DNA from: Alisma plantago-aquatica
Lineage: Eukaryota; Streptophyta; Magnoliopsida; Alismatales; Alismataceae
DNA length: 64,000 nt
Reading direction: 5' to 3'
NCBI GenBank assembly: GCA_963693085.1
Contig: OY856409.1
Coordinates: 1,162,548,249-1,162,612,248, forward strand
The translations under genes and the position numbers were made by a program. The notes below the pieces were generated by a model. It made no database searches. It had not been told where the DNA came from and worked only from the letters and a program-made list of their open reading frames with translations. Positions within the stretch are counted from its first letter, which is position 1; every line of letters begins with the position of its first letter. This document shows, piece after piece, positions 45,466-57,029 of the stretch.

Positions 45466-47205
45466 TGTTGTTCACGGGGTTGGGTATGCCCAACTCCCGC
45501 TACTTTGGTTTCCAACTCCTGTGGACATTCATTTGTTACAACTTTGTTTTCTCGATCACACCTCAGCCTTTTTTTATTCATCACTGCTTGGGATTCCATG
45601 ATAGTCTTATTCACCGCCTGCATACCCTGCTCCTCCTCGTTCCCTGCTTCTCTTTCTCTTTTGTTCGACTTTTGCCTGGTCAATTGTTGTCTGCCCTCTG
45701 TAGTATGCACTGGCCCCTTCATTTGTTTCCCTGATGCGTTTCCCCCATGCCCTCTCTCTGCATGCCGAGTTCTTCTCGCCTCTACTACTTTCCTCCACTC
45801 TCGCTCTAGGATCTCCCCTTGCTTCCCAGGGAACCTTGGAAGCTCTTTATTGATTGTTACCGTTGTCAGTCTCATCCCCTGTCTCGCCACCCCACCCTTT
45901 CTTTCTTTGTCTCCTTCACAAGAAACTCCCCGCTATTATGTTCCATTGAACTCTTGCTGATGCCTGCTGCTCACTGGACCTTTTTGCCTGCTGACAGCTC
46001 GTTGGACGTGTTGTCTTCCCGTGCTCAGTTTCCCGCCGTCGGACTCTCCTCATTGTTCATGTCCCTCCCGCTGATCTCCTGAGCCGCCCCCTCCTCTTTT
46101 TCTCTTTGCTCACTGTGACTATCTGTGCTATCAGCCTCGTCTCCCGCAGACCTGCTGCTCTTCCCAAGCGGCGATTTACACATAGCCAGTAGGTCATGGA
46201 CATTGTACTGATACTTAGGTTTATTGACTTTCTGCTCACTGCTCCTCATCATCCCGTCCTCCTCCATCAGGGACACTTCATCGTCAAGGTTATCTGCCCC
46301 TCGACCATGTCTATCTCCCGTCGCAGCTGTAGACATCGCATCGTCGGACCCCTCTGCTGCTCCTTCGGACCCGGCTGCGATTCCCTCGTAGAGGATCCTG
46401 CTCTTGTTTGGAAAAGTAGGTTTTTCCTTACTCTTGATCTGCTCCCTCGTATGAGTTCCTCTTCCACTGGAATTCTCGGTCATCTTGGAGATGCTTTCAG
46501 CCACAAGCCCCAGCCTCGACTATTGTCACCTTCCTCGACGTACTCCTCGCAGTCCCTGTCGGCGTGGCCGAGCCGACCACATAAGAAACAGAAGACTGGG
46601 AGGCGCTCGTATTTCAATTCTACATCAGTAATCCGACCATCCGACCCTCTAATCTTCTGTATCCTTTTAATAGGATTGTTAATGTCGATTCCCAGACAGA
46701 CTCTTGCAGATGTTTCCCAGCCCAACTCATCGCAGTCCATCTTAATGATCCTTCCCACCTTCTCAGCAATCTTCCCCGTCATTGCTATAGACCGGAACCC
46801 TAACGGAATGTTGTATAGGCGAACCCAGAATTGGCACTTCATGAATTCGATCTTTCCTGGTTGATCCAACGGATCCAATTCTTTCAGAAATAGAACCTTA
46901 TTATCAAAATTCCATGGACCACCTTCAATCACCTTTTGTTTGTCCTTCTAGTATGTGAACTGGACTACAAAAGTATTTTGGTCGATTGACTCGAACATAA
47001 CCCCACTCGCCAAGCCCCACGCCTGGGCTAAGGTTTTCTTCATTGCCATGAATTTGTATGAACGGTCCGTAAGAAGTCGACCAATCAGTGCAAGTTCTAC
47101 ATGATCCGGTATCTTTTGATCGTCTTCCTCTGCGATATCTTCAACATCTTGTTCTTCGTCTGTGATCTTTAGTCTCTCACACTAGTCTGCTAGAGACTTC
47201 GCCAT
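45462..47205 (-). pseudogene. LINE-B ORF1: DUF4283 and CCHC zinc-knuckle protein
   Basis: RNA-binding partner protein of the element. ATG at 47205 (MAKSLAD, then a TAG), followed in frame by IPDHVELALIGRLL and GGPWNFDNKVLF, the DUF4283 core, with a second TAG just before KDKQK near 46950. FWVRLYNIPLGF fits the same domain. The knuckle CFLCGRLGHADRDC is intact (46590-46549, CX2CX4HX4C). Frameshifts near 46490 and between 46025 and 45890 separate two charged C-terminal segments. Its final TGA (45464-45462) overlaps the ATG of ORF2 as ATGA. Confidence 0.9.
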
Positions 47206-47396
47206 CCCGGTGGGATCAAACGCCCACAGCCAAAACTTGAACCTGCAAGAGAGATAGATGGAGAAGACCCACGAGGGGGGCGGCAACCATCGGCACTGAA
47301 ACCCTAATCTCACACTACGTCGCCGCAACGTCGGCTAGGGTTAGGTGCGGGGCGAGTCTAGACAACCTCAGTTTGATGATTAGTAGTACTAGGATT

Positions 47397-50300
47397 AGTA
47401 TTTCAACATGATTGCATCCTTAACAAATATATGCTTTACCTTCATAATTGTTTCCATTATAAGCTTGGTAAAGGCAAGGATTGTTTTCAATTTCCATATT
47501 TGTTAGAAACAAATAGGAAAATTGATCTGATGTTGCATATCCTTATTTATGTTGTTAGTTAACTAACTAACTAGATTGTTCCTATATGATAGAGTAGATC
47601 TATCAATGTCTTTCTACTTAGAGAAACAATTGTTGCATGATGGAAGTCCATAAGAAAATAGGGGTGGTCTCATCATATTCTACAAACCATGTAATTTTAT
47701 ATCATCAGTAAAATTCTCATAAAGAATCTTACATTTTATTTGAATTAGTTAATATAAGCATCTTACATTTTTTTGGATAAATTAAAACAATCATCTTACA
47801 TTGGTCTTGTAGGCTCATTACTACTATCGATAGATAAACTTTAATTGTGTTGGTATAATAGGTAGACTATCTAATTCCACATACCATCATATTTTTTCTC
47901 TATCTCCCTTCTCAAATACTTATAAGTTTATCTTAAAGTGTATTTTGCATCAATTTGAAAAGTTATAAACTCGACTATCTCTGCTCTCATCAGCACATTA
48001 GAATGGATTTTTCATCTTCCATCATATACAATTTGGTGGTGGATATTTATAAATATGGTAGTACTCTAGAAACTAGAGTGATAAGGTAGGAAACTCTATT
48101 TTGTTGATCTCCTTATGTAATACTTTATTGCACACATCTTAGGGGGCTATATTTGGATGTAGTCCATCAAATCAAACATGTCATTCCTGTTGTAGATGGT
48201 CATGCTGCTATTAGCTTATATCATGTCTTTATGATCAAATATGGCTAATCCAAAAGGTGCATCTCATCAACCTCCTAGTTATAGACGTTTTTGTATTTGT
48301 ATTTGATACCTTTACATTATAGGGATACCTTATTTGATTAAAAAAAATCCTAGTCACTGCTCATGTTGAGAGTTTTGTTCCATATCAACATGGACTTATG
48401 TGTGTGCTTCTTTTCTCATAATTGTAGTGATTGTATCCTAGTGCATGTGGATATGGGATAATGCTTATGGCCACAACCCAAATAAACAACAAGATGATCT
48501 ATCAATTCTCTTTCATAATCTTACATGAAGAAAGGTTATCTACTTAGTATAGGAGGGAATCATGGCAAGGAATGATCTGGCTAGAAAAATAGTTCATGTA
48601 AGGGTGAGGGTCATAGAGACATAATTTTAATGTCAATAATAAGAGGTTTTTCCTTCCATTTCATTTTGAGAATAAGTTCTTGAGAGAAATAAAATTGTAC
48701 AATAGTTTTCTTCTTGGCACAAGCACTGGGTGATTTGAGGTATCAACATATGCATGAAGTGTTTGAATCTCTCGATCTTTACTTTAAATGCAGGATTGAG
48801 GCATATATATTTTAGAGTTATATGCCTCAACTCAATGCAATTTGTTGTTTTTGTATTCCTTTAGAATTAGAAGAAGGATGGAATCCCCAAAATAATGAGG
48901 TAGAGTGTAAGCTTCTAAAATTTGGTATTTGAATTCTATTAATGTAAGACTTGATGTTACAAACTAATTCACTAATTGTAATTGATAGAATAATAAACCT
49001 ATCCACTTTGTGGCATGGGTTCAACCCATGGCCCATTTGAGGCTCATGAGACTACTTTCTTTTCGAATAGGACCATGTGGCAAATGTTTAAGAAATAACA
49101 TATTTCATTCATAAATAAATGATAATGACTTTGTGAATTGTTAGATAACTAAAATGTGGGATAATGGGCAAGTTTCCAAAAGATTCTAAGATATTATGTA
49201 ACTTAGATAATTAGTGGAATAATTATCTAAACATGAATGGAAACACAATATTTTAGGCATCAAATAGTGTTATCTACTTTCTGACTTTTAGAAACTTGAA
49301 GATAATAAGGTAATTAAGACAATTCTAGAATTTGATAAGGAAAGAACTTGCCATATGGTGTGGGTAATTATTTTAAACAAATACATTAAAGACAAGATTC
49401 ATCAATGAGAGCTACCCTATTAAATTCCAAATATCAGATGTATGTTGGGAAAGTTATTAATGAGTTGCCATCTAGTTTCATAGAAAAAGAATGTTCCTAG
49501 TGTCTTATAAAAAATCTATGAATAAAGAGGGACCTACATATAATTATTACACAAGTTTCTATATCATAAATCAATTAATTTTTCTGACTTTATCCAAGTG
49601 AATCCATCCCCTTTAGTGTGTTGCACATTGATTACAACCTTTGATCTTAGATCAGACAATTTACTGATCGTCCCCTAGCTCTAGCCTTAAAAGGAAAATC
49701 CAACTACAACAACTAGTACACTTCAATCTCCCTCTCTCCTCTTTGATCTTTAGTAATATCAAGAAATATTCCCATTGTTTTCGTGAGACCTTATTGAACT
49801 TACCTAACCTTGAATTCTATCATTTTTTATAAGGATTCAGATGTACCCCAAATCTCAATTCATTCTGGAAGTTGGATCTTTGAGGAGGGCATGCATCCTT
49901 ACAAGCCCTTTCAAAATAAAAGGTTTTCCTAGAACCCTTGTGTAGGGAGAAACGAAGTGCAACCCTTGATTTCACAAGATCTGTCTAGGAGCCCTCTAAC
50001 CTCACCATCTTCTTCACTGGAAGCCCTAGCTTCCCTTCTAAAAAATAGGGCAATGAAAGACAACGTCCTTGGCCAGATAGATGGCAGTGAGTTTTCAAGG
50101 AAGGTTAAGGTCTTAGAAAGTATTAGTAAGACCCCCTCTGCCTCACCCACAAGCCTATTTTGGTTCTATTTGTAGGCCAACAATCATCTCATGGGCACTC
50201 AACTCTAACCATAGGAGACAGTGGCGAAAGGCTGAACTAGTTCATCTAGGTTGGGTGTAGTTTTTGGAGCCTTCATGAAGACTTGTGAGTTTATGATTTT

Positions 50301-50879
50301 CTTTCTTTGGTTAGGGAGAAATGCATATAAACATGAAGCTAAAGACTTCTCTTCTCATAAAGTAATACAAAACATCAAAGGGTTTTCTTATTCTTTTCTT
50401 TTTCTCTATTCTAATGTCAGCCAATAGCATTTATCAGAAGGATGGTGAGAAGCATGAAGCAAATTGATAGAAAGTCCTTGTTGAGCCATGCAGACTGACT
50501 TGACCAAGATGCTACATTGGAGAAGGGGTAGAGTTGCAACTAAAGTGTGACATGTTTGATTTGGTTTTATATAGAATACAAGGTCCACCTTCTATGTAGT
50601 CAAAATAGTCAAAAGAAGTAAATGAGAGGAGGGGAGAATCCACACTACAAGCGTATTAGATTAGTTATCAAATAAGCTTTTTCCCTATAACTCAAAATAT
50701 CATTGCTCAATGCATCCGTTATCTTATATACGATACTTGATTTTGAAAGGAATCATCTTTTTTTATTGTTTACAACTTTGAAAGAATCGGATATGGAAAT
50801 CAACCCTTTAAAATATGGCTTCATGATGCAAGAAGAGGAGGAACAGTGGAAGGAAATAAAAATTTAGGATTTTACCTTT
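47397..50879. other. Unassigned AT-rich sequence
   Basis: 3.5 kb with no recognised gene or element ends. A 72-codon frame at 49957-50175 has a more balanced composition (many Ser, Leu, Lys), but I recognise no family and it lacks context. Decayed transposon sequence is the likely content. Confidence 0.45.
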
Positions 50880-51437
50880 CTTCCCTAGGTCAACTTTTGT
50901 AAGATAAGGGGCCCAATTGACTTTTATCCCCATATTACGCCCCTACCAGGTGGGTGTCAAGTGTCGGGATGGTGCGAGCCAATTGGCTCGAGACTGACCC
51001 GATGACTCCCATGGATAAGCGAGTTATACTAACATGGCGCTACTCTATTGGTCCATGAATCTTTTTCTTGTGAATAATGTAATTAATTATTAGTAACTTA
51101 GAAGATAATGGTATTATATATCAAATTTATCAGAAAAAGGAGTAGATCTAGAATAAAATACTTCCATACTCTAATTATTATTCTTGTTCCAAAATTAAAT
51201 TTTATACATGATTAATAAGTGGTTTATACATGTAAACCCAAGAATTGTTGAATACAATAAATGCTTAGTGCATGATATGACCTGATATTGTTGGATATAA
51301 TGATAATCCAAGATGATGATGACAAAGATGATAAATATTTTTGGTTTCTAGGGAAATAATCATAGACATATAATAAATTGGGTTTTTAAACCAAAGATCA
51401 TAACTTTTGATAATCTTAATTCACAAGACATGATATA
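50880..51437 (+). repeat. Outer LTR, left part (split by LARD-2)
   Basis: This part joins 60049-61049 once LARD-2 and one ATATA are removed. It shows the general pattern of the LARD-type R region: a phrase like CCCAATTGACTTTTATCCCC, then GC-richer sequence, then AT-rich sequence with GGGTTTTTAAACC. The left boundary is not defined; the LTR may start further left. Confidence 0.45.
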
Positions 51438-54416
51438 GGTAACGACCCACAATTTTTAGTGTCCAAAGGACTGTAAAGTCGAGGATCATTACTCATAAAT
51501 TCTAGGATCAAATTTAATAAATAATACAAAATAGTAAATAGTTTCCACTAACGAACAAATATTTATGTGTTTGCATAATAAGCTCCTCTAAGAAGTTACA
51601 TAAACTTTAGAAACAAAATAACTTATACATATTAGAAGAGATACCACTAGATCTATTCCCCCTTGATTAACTTTAGTGTCTTCTAACATCTTCAATCTGT
51701 AACCTCTTGTCTACAAATAAAGTATATCAAGTACCTAAAACACCGACAAACAAATACATACCAAGTATACATATAATCAAACATCTTTTATATGCACATA
51801 AGAACATAAATTTGCTTTCATATTCTAACCCATATCTAGTCTACTATCTCAGGTGTAAATGTTTTCCATCCTTGGATTCATGTGCATTACCCTTAACATC
51901 AGTCTAACTCAGGGTTCAAAATATCATTAGTTACCTATCATGATACTTATAGGGACTTTATAATTTGCATGAAGTAAATAAAAAAGTAAGCAATTATCAT
52001 TCATTCAATCTCTTCATGAAACCTCGACAAACTCAAAATTTGATACGTGTATCCATAAGCATAACCATGTACCTTATGCCATGGCAGAAACCATGGAAAA
52101 TAACTCATGTACTTTAAGTGTGCATCCAAACATCCAAGCAATAAAGGATTCACTCCACATTATTTGAAACTCGCATACTACATATGTGTCACCATGTATT
52201 CACATTACATTAATCAGATTTGGATTCGACCCTAAACTAGGGTTTAGGGTCATCTCATGTTTGGACTATGGATTAAGGTCACCAACCCTAATTCCATCAT
52301 ATTATAATTTATAAGATTACAACCCCAGTTATGCATTTTAGGAGAAACCCTAATCATCATCTCGAGCATACTAGGTTATCCATGATACCTAGATCATATT
52401 ATTAGTATTAAAATCATAGCAATATACTCACATTGGTTTCAAAACCCTAAATATGCATGTCCTTGATTATTAATCTAGAAACATCCATTATTCATCATTA
52501 TCAAGTATTTCCTCATTATACATGACAAGATCAGGTATTATCTTAGCATAAATGAATCTATCAATTAAGCATCATATTAAAGTAATCTACGTTTCCCTTT
52601 ATATTAATCACATCAAAACATGCATTGCATATACTTTTGGAACAGAAAGCACATTTAGACTCTGATTATATTTTATTCAGCTTCTACTCATTTTTTGATC
52701 AATTTCATATATAATTTTGCTATCATCAGAGATATCGTTAATTCACTACATTATTTGCAAGATAACATGATTCTGACCAATCATATACTGACACATCATC
52801 CTGTAATTGATATCTCCTATTATCCACGCATGATAGGCTGGGCCAATACAATGAGGACACATCAACCTCAGACTTCCACGGGGGCCAACTGTCTAGATAG
52901 GGTAAAGTACGATATTGCCCTTTTGCAGTGATGATGATTGATCATACAGGTTGGGGCGTAGGGGTTAAAGACCCAAAGGTCATCCCCTTCCTCTCACACA
53001 GTCTGTTGTGCTAGTCCAGTGATGGCTGAGGTCAACCCAATGGTTGACTCTCACCTATGGGGCCTATTGAAGTCCCCTGAGATCAAAATCACATTCGGTC
53101 ATACTTGGAGGATTGGAGGAACTACAAATCGGAGCCCCAACGGTTTGGGTGGCCAATCCCAAAATCTGCACATCACAATTGCTTTTGAAAAACAAGAAAA
53201 CAGAGAAAGGACTACTAGTTACCTCCTAGTTCTTTGGTCTGAAGGATGGGAAAGATTCATCCTTGGCCCGCGGTTGTCCCGATATCCCTACCAGGGTATT
53301 AGGTAGTCCAAAGCCTTGGGTTCCACATCATGGATAGCTAGAGTTGCTGGAGATTACCACTAGTTCGGTTGTCTTCCACTTAGACTATCAAATGGGATTA
53401 GGGGTTGGTGGTGGTAGTTCCTTCTCAGTGGGAGCAGGTTATGCCTTATATAGGCCAAGGAACATGTATAGGCCTTTTCCTATAATACCAAGAATCATGA
53501 TTCATTTTGATTTAGGCATTAACTGATCTCTTTTTGATAACACCAACTTAATGGTTGGTCGAGTTCGGATTCCTCTCCCAAATCCATTGGGATCATTAGA
53601 TAACTGCCTAGATGATCAGATAGGGAGGGAGAGTCTCGAGATGACTGAGTTCCCTATCGCCCACTGGACACAACAGAGACGAGTGAGAGTGGTGACTCCC
53701 CCTCTCATGGTTCTACCCATGTTGGGGAGTCTAGATCCGCCTTCTCTCTGCCCATACTGAAAAACTTAATTTCTTTTTTAACCAGAAGTCCACTTTCCAA
53801 TTATAATTCTATAGGGCACATCATTATTCTAAATGATCTCCAACTTTGAGATCTTTAACCGTTACTCCTTTTCTATCATTAGGCAAAAGATAATTCCTAA
53901 AACCATGTACATGTTATGCACTATTTGACTACCAAGTAAAAGGTGGATAATCCTTAATTAATTATCTAAGCCACATATTATCTTGGATTGTCCTAGAAAT
54001 TCTCTCATTATCTTATATTATGATTATCCATCAACCGTAAATATCTTGGATATTTATTATGATCGTGAGTAGAATAAATATCCAAAGTTGTATCCCAGGG
54101 ACCCATATGTAAATTTTGGTTAACCAATTGGACTGAAATGTGCCCCTAAGGTCTATGAATCATATCTTAGGCCTTCCAAAGGTTCCATGAGCTTAATCAC
54201 ATTCCCAATTACCAATCTAAGGCTTTGATAGACATTACATCTTATATTATCCTTATATGAACACATATGTTAAAAAGCACATTATTTACTTAAATTGAAC
54301 ATCTAATATAATTCTAGGGTTTGGAATTATCAACCAAGGTCCCTCAATTCTCTTCCTTGTTATTTGCACCCTAATTTCACTTGGTCTTGAAATCTACAAA
54401 TTTTGATGTTGTAACA
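51438..54416 (-). repeat. 3' LTR of LARD-2 (left on the plus strand)
   Basis: On the minus strand it begins TGTTACAACATC at 54416 and ends near 51438, where the final CA has mutated (GGTAACGACCC on the plus strand against TGTCACGACCC in the other copy). It contains AAACCCTAA-type motifs near 52236-52245, 52345-52355 and 52440-52450. Confidence 0.9.
53445..53454 (-). promoter_or_regulatory. TATA box in left LTR of LARD-2
   Basis: CCTATATAAG on the minus strand, conserved at 59074-59083 in the other LTR. The distance from the LTR start gives a U3 of about 960 bp. Confidence 0.65.
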
Positions 54417-54429
54417 TTCACCCCTCCTT
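54417..54429 (-). other. Polypurine tract of LARD-2
   Basis: AAGGAGGGGTGAA on the minus strand, directly before the 3' LTR start TGTTACAAC. Confidence 0.85.
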
Positions 54430-55720
54430 AAAAGGAAGCCTACTAAGCCTAGGTGAATGATGACTCATTTTATTTTCCAATCTTAGGGTTAGCACCCTAC
54501 TTAGATGGCTTTAACAACCTTCCTTAATATACCAAATCCCGCCTTATTACTATGTTTGGCACTTGAATTGAAATTCAAGTATATCCACATCCTTAGTATT
54601 CACACCTTATCATCTCTTGATGATTTCATTCTCATTTTGTGATTTCAATTTTCACTTGGTGAGTTCTCTTTTCACCTAGGTTGCCAACCTACTATTCATT
54701 ATTTTCACATAAGGGTGAGGTGGAACCTCTAACCCTAGATCATGTCATTAACCTCAACTGAAGGTATTCATTCTGATATCTCAAATTTTAAGCATAATGT
54801 GTGCCCTCCCAATCTCTCTCGCACATAATGAGATGATATAAGTATTTGACTGCAACCCAAACACAAATTTCATTCCATTCCATGAGTAGAGATGGTATAT
54901 CCATACATTATCTTTCTATTTCACATTTTATGTTGAATCATACTCGATATGACTATAAACATACATGGTTTCAACTTCCATATTATTCTTATATTGCATG
55001 AAGTCAAGATTCCCTTTTATTACTCTTAAGTTTGGGCATAACTTCTCTCAAGTTTTTATGTCTTCATTATATCTTTTATATTCACACCTCATGTATCATG
55101 AGCCTTAGCCACATCCTTGAGGTCTCTAGGGGTATAGGTACCCTTGGAGTGATCTCATCCTTATGCATTTAGGGAGTCCCTCTCACATTCACCAATTAGG
55201 CCCTATGATTATCACAAAGGTAGCAAATATCCTAAGTCATGGACCTTGGGTAAACCTAGTTGTTATCTCCTGACCACATGGTCCTGTGCATTCAGGGCAC
55301 AATCAACTCCCAACCCATCGATTCTATGTACCTTTAATACACCCTACTTGACCTTAGTATTGCATTAGGACTCTACCCTTCCTAAGGGTTTCTTTGAGAT
55401 GTCACATCTTTAAACTTTTAAGAACATTATCCTCTCACATAATTCTTTAACTCAGATTTCCTTCATCTCTCTTTCTTGAGTACACATTATTCATTATAGT
55501 CCCACCATTGGGCTCAGGCCACCTTCACTTTCTGTTCTAGGTGCCATGTCGGTCTTCCCTACTTGGGCTTGACCTTTCTTTGATCTTCCCTATTGGGGTC
55601 TGGATCATAAACATATGCACTGTGGACTTGGACAACTTTCTCTTCCTAGGGCTTGGTTTCATACCGGTCTTCCCATCCTAGGCTTGCCCACTTCTTGACC
55701 TTCCCTACCTAGGTTTGTTC

Positions 55721-55824
55721 ATCCACACTATGAACTCATGCCACCTTCCCTTCCTTAGATTGGTGCCATACTATCCACACTATGAACTCATGCCACCTTC
55801 CCTTCCTTAGATTGGTGCCATACT
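55721..55824. repeat. 52-bp tandem duplication in LARD-2 interior
   Basis: Units 55721-55772 and 55773-55824 appear identical by eye (ATCCACACTATGAACTCATG onward), so the duplication is recent compared with the LTR divergence. Confidence 0.9.
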
Positions 55825-56404
55825 AGTCTTGCCAATTTGGGGCTCGACCACTTGTGTCCCTCGGAGATGACATAATTGGATTGAAAGATTGTAGGTGCTT
55901 TCATAATTATATCCTTAATTCTACACCATTCAGGTGGCACTTAAGGTTATCTCAATATTTAAATTGGTTTATTCAACTTACCCTTTAAGGGGATGTCCTA
56001 TCCTAGGGTGCCTTCTTGGCTCATAGGAGAAAGATAGGCTCTCTAGCCACAACTTGACCCCAAGGTCTAAGGTTTTGCCTTCCCCATAGGTCATCTTCCC
56101 TCTCTTGGGTGACCCACCCTTGGTTGAAAAATTAATCCTAAAGGTTTCATATTTTCATCTTTATGCATTAGGCTTTATCATTACAACTTCTCAACCCTTG
56201 TTTTCTCAACCTTTAGGATACCCTCTCATAAGGTTTTGTCCATACAGTGGAGTTGTGCCACCTTCCCCTCCACGGGCTTGGTGCCTACGTCGGCCTTCCC
56301 CTCCAGGGGATCGACCATAGTCATCTCAATAACTTTATTTCCATCACCAAACCCCCAGAGATGGCATGAGGGGTTTGAACAAGTTATATTCATATTTTCA
56401 TTTT

Positions 56405-56415
56405 CATATATATAC

Positions 56416-56478
<63 letters not shown>
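56405..56478. repeat. TA/CATA microsatellite in LARD-2 interior
   Basis: A short (TACA)n run followed by about 25 TA units. It makes an artefactual reading frame of alternating Tyr-Ile. Confidence 0.95.
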
Positions 56479-56482
<4 letters not shown>

Positions 56483-57015
56483 TTGGTTCTTATATTTCTC
56501 AAGACCTTTTACGTAAATTTCATGCTCTACATGAACACATGCGTGGGAGACCGGGTCACCTAAACCCATCCTTTTATCTTTCTCATTCCCTTTAAAGTTT
56601 CATATGGATGGTATTCCATATCACCACACCATTCTCCTTATGAATCAGGTTTTATGGTTAGGGTTAGGGACTATACCCTACCTCTTTGGGTTTCCATGTC
56701 CCTTGACCCTCTAGGGTTTTCATATCCCGGTGGCTTATCCCACCTGAGTCCTTCCTCGATGGACAGGCTTACTCATACTTTTGTCTTTCTAGTGTTTATG
56801 CTCTCTAGAGGGACCTACACTACAGGTTTCATCTTTTCACATTTACTTCTCTAATTAACAATTTCCTTTCAAGGCTTATTAAGCAAAGAGATGAGAAGTG
56901 GACAAATAGTGAGATGAGACACCTAGAAGATACATTATGCCTTAATAATTTTTCTCTTATATTTCGAAGGATGATTTGAAATCATAAACTATTAAGTATT
57001 AATTGATGAAACTAT

Positions 57016-57027
57016 GCTCTGATACCA
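57016..57027 (-). other. Primer binding site of LARD-2
   Basis: TGGTATCAGAGC on the minus strand, three bases inside the 5' LTR end. Initiator-Met tRNA type, as in element 1. Confidence 0.9.
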
Positions 57028-57029
57028 AA

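Larger units (their letters stand above)
41286..47380 (-). mobile_element. LINE-B: full-length L1-type LINE, lightly damaged
   Basis: 6.1 kb on the minus strand, from a GC-rich 5' leader (47380-47206) through ORF1 and ORF2 to a short poly(A). The 16-bp duplication marks both ends, so the element is not 5'-truncated, which is unusual for LINEs. CpG sites are well kept compared with the flanks, suggesting a younger insertion. Damage is limited to two stops and about two frameshifts in ORF1, and about four stops and two frameshifts in ORF2. Confidence 0.93.
54430..57015 (-). other. Non-coding interior of LARD-2
   Basis: 2.6 kb with no gag or pol motif in any frame. At 55540-56310 about a dozen copies of a phrase like CTTCCCTACTTGGGCTTGAC (plus strand) recur at irregular spacing of 20-170 bp. 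No trace of integrase or chromodomain was seen, unlike element 1. Confidence 0.7.

Noticed and set aside
45505..46864. Long plus-strand frames (151 and 222 codons) over LINE-B
   Set aside because: Antisense shadows of ORF1 on the minus strand, where the DUF4283 and CCHC motifs are found.
49957..50175. 72-codon frame with balanced composition
   Set aside because: No motif, short, and an equally long frame on the other strand over the same bases.
56236..56595. Frame with a long alternating Tyr-Ile stretch
   Set aside because: Produced by the TA microsatellite in the non-coding LARD-2 interior.
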